NCBI GenBank assembly: GCA_947487745.1 | Contig: CANKXQ010000065.1 | Coordinates: forward strand, 1 to 7,263 | DNA length: 7,263 bases | From: Spartobacteria bacterium | Lineage (GTDB): Bacteria > Verrucomicrobiota > Verrucomicrobiia > Chthoniobacterales > Terrimicrobiaceae | Direction of reading: 5' to 3' | Shown: one piece after another, positions 1-6,251 of the stretch | How positions within the stretch are numbered: position 1 is the first letter of the stretch | Layout: every line of letters starts with the position of its first letter | Translations under genes and position numbers: made by a program | The notes under the pieces: generated by a model | The model's database searches: none | What the model was told of the DNA's origin: nothing | What the model saw: only the letters and a program-made list of their open reading frames with translations

Positions 1-1058
1 GAAATGAGCAGGCGGCGATGAATGAGGCTGGCTCCGATTTCCAGCGAGTCCCAGCCGCGGTCATTCCAGCGAAAATCTTTTGCCAAAACCCGAAGCGAGG
101 ACTCGGCGTCCACCGGTCGCTCGGCATCGCCCCGGAATGTGAAGCGCCCTTCTGCCAGCGTTCCCCTCGCCTTCCCGCTCAAATCCAGTAAGGCGGGAAT
201 GCCATCGACAGCGATATTCGAACCGAAGGCGGCGATATCCCAGACCTTGCCGCGAGGCCCCTTGCTCAGATTGACATCACCTCTCAAGGCCCCGCCAAAA
301 ACGCGGGCACTGAAAGACAGGGATGGTCCGGACAACGAGCCAAGACGCAATGAAACATCGCTGAGGGTGATTCCAGGCACCAAATCCAGGCCGGCCAGAC
401 TCGCATTTCCCTGCTCCCATGTTGTCGGCGCGGTGAACGGACCGAACACCTTGTTAAACTTCCCGGCCTGCACCGTGAGGGTCTCCAGGCGAAGGCGGCC
501 ATGCGCCTCGGAATTCAATGAAAGATCCAAACCATTGAGGACATGGCGGAAATTTTCGCCCAGCACCTCAGCCGATCCATTCCGGATTTCGATGATTGAG
601 GGCCAAGCCCCGCCAGGCGCGAAGAGCCCCAACACACTGGCAACGTCATCAAAACCAGCTTTGTCGCGCTGGATAGATTTCTCTGGACGGCGCAAATCCA
701 TCACGACATTCACGCCGTCAGCCGTCACCGAGTGAACCCAATTTCTCCAACCCGAGAGGAAACGGCCGGGCCCGCTCCAAACGATCTCCAGGCGTTCCAT
801 GTGAACCAACGGCCCACCACGCCCCTGTTCAGCCGGGCGAATCGAGATCCCTTCGATCACCACAGGAGCGAACGCAGCCGCACGGAGCGAGTCCGCGCGA
901 AAAGCCAGCCCCTGCTGAGCCATCCCCCGCTCGACAAATTGCCGCACGACAAAAGATAAAAACGGCCCCTGAGCCACCATCGCAACAATCACGACTGCAG
1001 CGGCGACAAGCCAAAATCTCTTTGATTGATAAAATCTCCTACTCCGTCCGTTCTTCAT
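1..1058 (-). CDS. AsmA/TamB-like envelope protein, N-terminal part (runs off the left edge)
   Basis: The minus strand is open from an ATG at 1058 to the window edge, giving 352 residues with no stop. The protein starts with a short basic stretch (MKNGRSRRF) and one hydrophobic helix at about residues 15-36 (FWLVAAAVVIVAMVAQ). A long region follows that alternates short amphipathic beta-like segments with phrases such as VVIEGISIRP, IIEIRNGSAEVLG and LVPGITLSDVSLRL. A single N-terminal anchor followed by repetitive beta-rich sequence is the layout of AsmA/TamB-type proteins, which span the periplasm and are linked to outer-membrane lipid or protein traffic. No clear Shine-Dalgarno sequence precedes the ATG, although an AGGAG lies inside the reading frame just after it, so the start is only probable. 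The 98-base gap from the transporter stop at 1157 holds no obvious promoter or terminator. Family assignment rests on layout, not on a diagnostic motif; it could be another DUF of the same architecture. Confidence 0.62.
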   Translation of the reverse strand, partial: MKNGRSRRFYQSKRFWLVAAAVVIVAMVAQGPFLSFVVRQFVERGMAQQGLAFRADSLRAAAFAPVVIEGISIRPAEQGRGGPLVHMERLEIVWSGPGRFLSGWRNWVHSVTADGVNVVMDLRRPEKSIQRDKAGFDDVASVLGLFAPGGAWPSIIEIRNGSAEVLGENFRHVLNGLDLSLNSEAHGRLRLETLTVQAGKFNKVFGPFTAPTTWEQGNASLAGLDLVPGITLSDVSLRLGSLSGPSLSFSARVFGGALRGDVNLSKGPRGKVWDIAAFGSNIAVDGIPALLDLSGKARGTLAEGRFTFRGDAERPVDAESSLRVLAKDFRWNDRGWDSLEIGASLIHRRLLI

Positions 1059-1156
1059 TTTGAGTGAGTCAAGCTACACTGGCCCGATTTTCGAATCCAG
1101 CCCACCCTTCGTGCCGACCTCGAATCAATCAAGAGATCCAGGAAGGCCACGACCCA

Positions 1157-2575
1157 TCAAATTTTAAAAAGCCGGGGAACAAACCATCCGAACCAGAGAG
1201 AAATGAGGAACCAAGCACCAAGGTTGAGCAGGAAGCCCGCGCGGAGCATCTGAGGCAGTGTCACATGGCCAGAACCGTAAACAATCGCATTGGGTGGCGT
1301 TGAAACGGGCATCATAAATCCGCAACTGCTGGCCAAGGTCAGTGCCATGGAGAGAGCTGCGGGAGAGCAACCAAGTCCCACAGCCAGAGCGCTGGCAACG
1401 GGTAGGAACGCCGCTGTGGTCGCCGTGTTGCTGGTAAACTCGGCCAAACCGATAGCGACGATAGATATCACCGCAAGCAGCACGGAGGGCGGGAAATGAC
1501 CCAGGTGGGCACCCAGACCACCGATCCATGCGGCAAGACCGCTGGCTTGCATCGCCGCCGCGAGGCTCAGCCCACCGCCGATGAGCAGAAGCACATCGAT
1601 GGGGATTTTTTTTAAAGTTTCCGCATTGAGAACGGTGCCACCACCTGCGGCACCACTTGGCAAAAAAAACAGCGCCAATCCCCCAGCCATCGCTATGCCC
1701 GCATCGGAAAGCCACGGCAGACGCGTTTCAAGGAATCCCCTCACAATCCACAGGCCGGCTGAAATGGCAAATATCATAATGACTCCGATGCCGCCAAAGC
1801 CGAGGGGTGGAAGTTTCTCCCGCTCCAGAAAGCTTCCCCCGACAGCCATCCGCCCGCCGAGACGAAAAACCCCGCGAGTCAGGATAATCCACGCCAAGAT
1901 CAGCAAGATGAAAGATATCGGCAGGCTCATTGCCATCCAAAGCGGAAAACCAATTTTGATGCCGTAGGATTCCTCCATAAATCCTGCAAAAATGCCATTC
2001 GAAGGCGTTCCAACGAGCGACGCCATGCCCCCGATACTGCTTCCATAGGCGACAGATAAAACCAACGCGGCTGCGAAGTTTTTTTCATTCCCCTCGCGAA
2101 AGAGACTCATGGCCGATACAGCGATTGGAAGCATGATGAGGGCGACCGCCGTATTACTGATCCACATGGAAAGCAGGGCGGATGCCAGAAGGAAGGCGCC
2201 TAGGATCGAAGATTGGCGCGTGCCGGCGAGCCGCAGGAGGAAGAACGCCAATCTGGTATGGAGATGGCAACTCTGCATCCCCTGCGCGATGAGCATGCCG
2301 CCTAAAAATAAAAAGATCACGGGATTGGCAAACGGCGCGGCCGCACCTGCCATTCCGCAAATGCCGAGCATAGGAAAAAACACCAAAGGTAACATGGCCG
2401 TGACGGCAAAAGGAATCGCCTCCGAGACCCACAGCGAAGCCATAAGAACCGCAACGCCCAAGGTGTGCCAACCAGCGAGCGGCAGCCCGGCAGGAGCGGG
2501 CACGACCAGAACATATACAAGCCATGAAGCTCCGATTAAGGGAACGGCACGCTTAATCCATGTGGCTGCATTCAT
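1157..2575 (-). CDS. SLC13/DASS-family sodium-coupled di/tricarboxylate (anion) transporter
   Basis: This is an intact inner-membrane transporter of 472 residues with roughly eleven or twelve hydrophobic segments. It carries the two Ser-Asn-Thr motifs that bind substrate and sodium in this family, at residues 140-142 (ISNTAV) and 382-384 (TSNTAT). Near the C-terminus it has the family signature MMPVSTPPNAIVYGSG (residues 421-436). A third conserved-looking loop, VGTPSNGIF, sits near residue 188. Spacing of the SNT motifs matches characterised members such as VcINDY. Members import succinate, citrate, other carboxylates or sulfate with Na+; the substrate cannot be told from sequence alone. The frame is open further upstream to a GTG at 2605. 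I chose the ATG at 2575 because a GGGAA lies nine bases before it and because it starts just before the first hydrophobic stretch. The gene is divergent from queC, and the AsmA-like gene lies downstream on the same strand, but a 98-base gap makes co-transcription uncertain. Confidence 0.93.
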   Translation of the reverse strand: MNAATWIKRAVPLIGASWLVYVLVVPAPAGLPLAGWHTLGVAVLMASLWVSEAIPFAVTAMLPLVFFPMLGICGMAGAAAPFANPVIFLFLGGMLIAQGMQSCHLHTRLAFFLLRLAGTRQSSILGAFLLASALLSMWISNTAVALIMLPIAVSAMSLFREGNEKNFAAALVLSVAYGSSIGGMASLVGTPSNGIFAGFMEESYGIKIGFPLWMAMSLPISFILLILAWIILTRGVFRLGGRMAVGGSFLEREKLPPLGFGGIGVIMIFAISAGLWIVRGFLETRLPWLSDAGIAMAGGLALFFLPSGAAGGGTVLNAETLKKIPIDVLLLIGGGLSLAAAMQASGLAAWIGGLGAHLGHFPPSVLLAVISIVAIGLAEFTSNTATTAAFLPVASALAVGLGCSPAALSMALTLASSCGFMMPVSTPPNAIVYGSGHVTLPQMLRAGFLLNLGAWFLISLWFGWFVPRLFKI

Positions 2576-2697
2576 GGATTCAATTTCCCAGCGCGCGAGT
2601 GCCACGCAACCCGAAAGCAGAGGAAGTCTCTTGGCGCTTGGGCGGCTTCAGAAACAAGGCTCGCGGCGGACCCGTGGCTTGGTTACAAGATTTTCAC
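2576..2697. promoter_or_regulatory. Divergent intergenic region between the transporter and queC
   Basis: These 122 bases separate two genes that are read away from each other, so promoters for both should lie here. I see no convincing -35/-10 pair on either strand. A TACAAG just before queC could be a weak -10 but has no partner at the right distance. There is no recognisable preQ1 riboswitch: no short A-rich tail pairing back to a hairpin loop. queC has no clear Shine-Dalgarno sequence. Assignment as regulatory is by position only. Confidence 0.4.
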
Positions 2698-3399
2698 ATG
2701 TCAGAGAGCTTGAAAAAACGCGTCATCGTCCTTTGCAGTGGAGGAATGGATTCTGTCGTGGCGCTGCACGCGGCAGCGAGGGAGCACGAAGTGGTTGCGG
2801 CGCTGAGTTTCCACTACGGTTCTAAGCACAACGACCGGGAGATTCCTTTCGCCGCTTACCATGCGGATTTGCTGGGAACAGCGCACCTCACCATTCAGCT
2901 GGATTTCATGGGGAGCCTCTTTGAATCCCACCTCCTCAAGTCAGGCGCATCAATCCCCAAGGGGCACTATGAAGAGGAAACGATGAAGCAGACCGTTGTG
3001 CCATTCCGAAATGGCATCATGCTCGCCGTGGCTGCGGGAATGGCTGAGAGCCGGTATGCGACGGGCGTCGTGATTGCAGCCCACTCGGGCGACCATGCGA
3101 TTTATCCCGATTGTCGCGAGGGCTTCATGAAGGCGATGGGCGATGCGATCCGACTGGGAACCTATGCGGATGTCGAGTTGCTGCGCCCATTCATATCTAT
3201 GACGAAATCGGAAATCGCCCGGCGCGGTCACGAGTTGGCCGTGGATTTCTCGCAGACCTGGTCCTGCTATGTCGGCGGCGAAACGCATTGCGGCGAGTGC
3301 GGAACCTGTGTTGAACGCCGCGAGGCATTCCAATTGGCGGGATTGGATGATCCCACGGACTATCTCAGCAACGCCCCGCTGCCTCCGAGGCCGCTCTGA
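2698..3399 (+). CDS. queC: 7-cyano-7-deazaguanine (preQ0) synthase QueC
   Basis: QueC is a cytosolic ATP-dependent enzyme that turns 7-carboxy-7-deazaguanine and ammonia into preQ0, the nitrile precursor of queuosine in tRNA. The 233-residue product has the usual family length. The ATP-binding PP-loop lies at residues 14-19 (SGGMDS). Four cysteines near the C-terminus, C190, C198, C201 and C204 (within SCYVGGETHCGECGTC), form the expected zinc site, followed by the conserved ERREAF. The frame is open further upstream to 2560. The ATG at 2698 is chosen because homologues begin only a few residues before the first beta strand (here KKRVIVLCSGG), and a longer start would run into the divergent transporter gene. 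queE begins four bases after the stop, so the two are almost certainly one transcript. queD, queF and folE are not in the window. Confidence 0.97.
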   Translation: MSESLKKRVIVLCSGGMDSVVALHAAAREHEVVAALSFHYGSKHNDREIPFAAYHADLLGTAHLTIQLDFMGSLFESHLLKSGASIPKGHYEEETMKQTVVPFRNGIMLAVAAGMAESRYATGVVIAAHSGDHAIYPDCREGFMKAMGDAIRLGTYADVELLRPFISMTKSEIARRGHELAVDFSQTWSCYVGGETHCGECGTCVERREAFQLAGLDDPTDYLSNAPLPPRPL

Positions 3400-3403
3400 C
3401 GCC

Positions 3404-4099
3404 ATGCGCATTTCAGAGATTTTTTATTCGATTCAAGGCGAGGGCGAACTCACCGGCGTGCCGACGGTTTTCATCCGCTCCTCGGGCTGCAATCTGCGTT
3501 GCCGATGGTGCGACACACCCTATGCCTCTTGGAACCCCGAGGGCGAGGAGATGTCTATCGAGGACATCATCAAAGAGGTTAAAAAACATACCGCGCGGCA
3601 CTGCGTTCTTACGGGCGGCGAACCGATGGTCGCGCGAGGAATCAAAGAACTCGCTGCCGCACTCCGCGCAGAGGGCCAACACATAACCATCGAAACCGCA
3701 GGCAGCATGCCTCCCGAGGGAATCGCCTGCGACCTGGCCTCACTAAGTCCGAAACTCTCCAGTTCCACGCCACGCACCGGCGAGATCGAAGAAAATTGGA
3801 TTGAGAGGCATGAGCAAACACGCCTAAAACCCGAGGTGCTGCAAACTTGGCTGGAGGCCGGAAATTACCAACTCAAGTTCGTTTACACCCAACCCTCGGA
3901 CCTAATCGAAATAGACACTCTCATAGAGTCCATCGGAATCCCAGTGCCTGCAGCAAAGATTCTCCTCATGCCGGAAGGAACGGATGAAGCACATATCGCC
4001 GCACGGCAAATGGAACTCGTCAGCCTCTGCACCAAACGCGGCAACCGTTACTGCGACAGATTGCACATTCGACTTTTCGGAAACACCCGAGGAACCTGA
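3404..4099 (+). CDS. queE: 7-carboxy-7-deazaguanine synthase QueE (radical SAM)
   Basis: QueE is a radical SAM enzyme that contracts 6-carboxy-tetrahydropterin to 7-carboxy-7-deazaguanine, the substrate of QueC. The 231-residue product begins MRISEIFYSIQGEGELTG, the typical N-terminus with the QGEG motif at residues 11-14. The three cluster cysteines are C29, C33 and C36 in the order CxxxCxxC (CNLRCRWCDTPY). The SAM-contacting TGGEP motif is at residues 70-74. The C-terminal RLHIRLFGNTRGT matches the family end, so the gene looks complete. The ATG at 3404 lies four bases after the queC stop; a GAGG at 3387-3390 is rather far away, so translation is probably coupled to queC. Beyond the stop at 4099 the plus strand turns into degraded sequence with no terminator hairpin that I can see. 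Confidence 0.96.
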   Translation: MRISEIFYSIQGEGELTGVPTVFIRSSGCNLRCRWCDTPYASWNPEGEEMSIEDIIKEVKKHTARHCVLTGGEPMVARGIKELAAALRAEGQHITIETAGSMPPEGIACDLASLSPKLSSSTPRTGEIEENWIERHEQTRLKPEVLQTWLEAGNYQLKFVYTQPSDLIEIDTLIESIGIPVPAAKILLMPEGTDEAHIAARQMELVSLCTKRGNRYCDRLHIRLFGNTRGT

Positions 4100-4121
4100 A
4101 ACAAGCAACTGTTCGAGTTGA

Positions 4122-5906
4122 AAACCAAAAGCACCGGCGGCCAAACTACCCACGGGCTCCTCGAAGGGGCGCAAGGGACGGACCGGCCTTGCGGTATCGG
4201 ACGCTTGGTGGTATGTGGCTCTCGGAAAGTGGCTGGTTGAGAAACGGAGCGTGCCGGATTCTTCACAGTTTTACTTTTCGCCATGGGATGTCGGGCCGCT
4301 CGAGAGCGGGTTGTGGTGGGAGTGGCTGGGTGACATTCTGCTGTATCTTTGTTATGCGAATCCCGGGGCGTTTGGGCTTCAGATACCCGTCGTAGTCTGC
4401 CTGATTGGAGCGGCTTGGTTTTTGGTGAGGTTGTGAGGAGATCGGTTGTCTCCATGGATGCTGTTTTTGCTCGTGTCCGTGTGTGTCGGGACATACCAAC
4501 TGCAAATATCGAGGAACTCGCTTTTTTCGCTGGCACTCTATCCCGCTGTGTTGTGGTTGGGATGTCGGCGCCGGGGAGAGGCTTCCATGCGGGAGTATTT
4601 GATAATGTGTGCGGTGCATCTGCTCTGGAACTGCCTGCACGGGATCTGGTGCCGGGCTGGGTCACGGCCGAGGTGATGCTGAGCGCAAGGGCCTTGATGG
4701 CATTTCGAGAGGCTGGCGAATGGCATCTCAAAAGCGGATTACGCAGCATATCGTGGGTTGCGGCTTGTTCTGTGGAGCCTTGCTCTTGATTGTGGTGGCC
4801 GGGAGAAGTGGTGAGATGGATTTTCTCACGCTCCCAGCCCGGCATGTGGCGGCAAGCGTCGATTTGAAAGCAAATGCAACACAACGCCAACCATTGCCGT
4901 GGCATCCAGCGAAGGGGCGGCATCCGGCCAAAGCTGGAAAGAGTGGCTGAATTCCTCGATCTGGAAACCCGACCACTCGGTTCCATGGTCGAACGATTAC
5001 TGGCCCCTTGAGATGCTGCCAGGGATGCGTCCGATCGAGGCGGCTTATGCGCTGGCAGTCGCGGCTTTGATTTGTGTGGTTTGCTTCCGAAATGTGCCTC
5101 TGGGCCCCTAATGGCATGGGTTGGCGCGGTTTTTCTCGGCCTCGGCTATGTGCGAATGTTTGCCTACACCCCTCTGGCCTCTGCAGCGGTCATCCTCGTG
5201 GCCACGCGGAATGTGAGGGCGAGAGCCTTTTTCTCATGGCTCGGCTGGCTGGGCGTGGGCGCGTGGATTGTTTTTTCGTGGTGGATGTTTTTTCCAAGCA
5301 GGTGGAAAACTTCATTCCTGAGGGGCAGAATGTGTCGCGTGTGGGTCAGGTTCGGATCTATGACGACACGACGGCGGATTGGGTGAAGGCGGAGTTCCCA
5401 AGCGAGAGGGTTTTACGACCATCGAGAGCGGGAGCTACTGCCTGTTGCGTTGGAATTTTGAAAAGCAGGTCTTCCTTGATGGTTTCTTCGCTCCCCACAC
5501 GCGCGAGGTGTGGAACGGCTACAACAAGGCCTTGAGAAGTCGAGATTCAGAGGTTCTCCACACGCAATTCGGAATCAGAGTCGCGATTGTTCCGAACACA
5601 TCGCCGCAGTGGGTGGATTTGTTTTTGAATTCACCAGATTGGAACGCGGCTGCGGTCGGGCCGGGCAGCGTTGTTTTTGTTCATCGATCGATCCCGCTCG
5701 CGGGAAGAAATCCGGGGATTTTCTTCCCGTCTGGGCAACTGCGCGAAACCTCTTTTTATTTTCGGAGTTCCACCATGCGAACGCTGTTTCAGATTGTGAG
5801 TTCCGCTGAATCTGATCGTGGAGCATTCCGATCAGAGCAATGGAAAGCCCACCCATCATTCAATGGGCTCAGGGATCCCGCGAAAGAGGTTTTCCCAGGC
5901 CTGTGA
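4122..5906 (+). pseudogene. Decayed GT-C-like polytopic membrane protein (5' truncated, multiply frameshifted)
   Basis: Pieces of one membrane protein can be read in order by changing frame. From about 4200 comes DAWWYVALGKWLVE and then WEWLGDILLYL, a layout seen in GT-C-like integral-membrane glycosyltransferase families. An in-frame TGA lies at 4434. The same frame goes on through a hydrophobic segment to LLWNCLHGIW. Later pieces are PGWVTAEVMLSARALMAF (from 4652), CGLFCGALLLIVVAG (from about 4759), WKEWLNSSIWKP and DYWPLEMLPGMRPIEAAYA (from about 4940), GAVFLGLGYVRMFAYTP (from about 5123), then QVENFIPEGQ (about 5300). The last piece, SGSYCLLRWNF to FLDGFFAPHTREVW and on to VVFVHRS, resembles the soluble C-terminal part of the same families. 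The first transmembrane helix and any credible start codon are missing, so this is not a working gene. The specific family, and any donor or acceptor sugar, are not determinable. Recognisable similarity starts near 4200; 4122 is the first codon of that open frame. Confidence 0.8.
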
Positions 5907-5954
5907 ATAAGCTGAGGAGGACTATTTGCTGATGCGGGAGTTGTTCTGTTAAGT

Positions 5955-5959
5955 AGGAG
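5955..5959 (+). promoter_or_regulatory. Shine-Dalgarno site of the truncated M42 gene
   Basis: AGGAG lies ten bases before the ATG at 5970. It is the clearest ribosome binding site in the window and fixes the start of the M42 remnant. Confidence 0.6.
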
Positions 5960-5969
5960 CTCTGCTTCT

Positions 5970-6149
5970 ATGAAAACGAAAAACCTCCTCGAAATTCTTG
6001 CCACGCCCAGTCCTTCGGGACGGGAGAGAGACGGTCAGCGGCTTTGGATCAAAAATGTGACGCCGCATGCAGACCGGGTGGAGTCGGATTCGCATGGGAA
6101 TGCCTGGGCTGTGCTGGAGGGGGCCTTGATTCAAAGGTTCCATGAGTGA
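5970..6149 (+). pseudogene. 5' fragment of an M42-family metallo-aminopeptidase
   Basis: An open frame of 59 residues begins MKTKNLLEILATPSPSGRE and carries on to DSHGNAWAVLEG. This matches the N-terminus of M42 peptidases (dinuclear-metal cytosolic aminopeptidases, about 350 residues): a helix, the TPSPSG motif at residues 12-17, and the SHGN strand at 41-44. Similarity stops at about residue 51 (near 6122). The next expected element, the metal-binding AHxD strand, is absent, and the frame ends eight residues later at the TGA at 6147. All metal ligands and catalytic residues are therefore missing and the fragment cannot be an active peptidase. The start and ribosome binding site are intact, so a short peptide might still be made. 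No other piece of the gene is visible downstream, so the rest was lost or displaced rather than just frameshifted. Family call is from recognised N-terminal motifs only. Confidence 0.75.
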
Positions 6150-6249
6150 TGCTGGGGACACAGGTGCGAAGATGCACCCCAGAAGTTTTTGGCACTTCGT
6201 GCTCTGGATGTGAAAACTGCAGGAATGCTCCCATAGAGATTCGCAAGGC
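6123..6249. repeat. Possible small hairpin-rich element with short terminal inverted repeats
   Basis: This 127-base stretch starts where M42 similarity ends and stops just before the next start codon. Its ends are GCCTTG (6123-6128) and CAAGGC (6244-6249), exact reverse complements. Inside are two hairpins that share bases (see the separate entry and findings). No protein similarity is recognisable on either strand. It may be a MITE- or REP-like repeat, a structured RNA, or simply leftover sequence. A six-base inverted repeat can arise by chance, and no second copy exists in the window. Confidence 0.3.
6152..6190 (+). terminator. Terminator-like hairpin followed by a T run
   Basis: CTGGG (6152-6156) and GTGC (6164-6167) pair with the continuous GCACCCCAG (6174-6182), leaving a seven-base bulge and the six-base loop GAAGAT. 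AAG and then TTTTT (6186-6190) follow. This resembles a weak intrinsic terminator on the plus strand, lying after the truncated M42 frame and before the 286-residue gene. The bulge weakens the case. Confidence 0.35.
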
Positions 6250-6251
6250 TT

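Noticed and set aside
22..735. Plus-strand open frame of 237 codons
   Set aside because: It lies antisense to the AsmA-like gene, and its translation is low-complexity, basic and Ser/Pro-rich. The minus frame has an anchor helix and beta-rich pattern.
1059..1156. Promoter or terminator between the transporter and the AsmA-like gene
   Set aside because: TTGACT occurs on the minus strand just before the AsmA-like ATG but leaves no room for a -10; inverted repeats there are short and imperfect.
2576..2697. preQ1 riboswitch upstream of queC
   Set aside because: No small hairpin with a C-rich loop and A-rich pairing tail was found.
2109..2825. Plus-strand open frame of 238 codons
   Set aside because: It is antisense to the transporter and then overlaps the start of queC in another frame; no protein-like pattern.
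4048..4986. Minus-strand open frame of 312 codons
   Set aside because: The product is full of Arg, Ser, Pro and Thr with no fold-like pattern, it overlaps the conserved queE C-terminus, and it is the antisense of the membrane-protein remnant. It is open only because of base composition.
5926..5954. Possible promoter TTGCTG - 17 bases - TTAAGT before the M42 remnant
   Set aside because: The -35 and spacing look fair, but the -10 matches the consensus at only three of six positions and the pair lies very close to the ATG.
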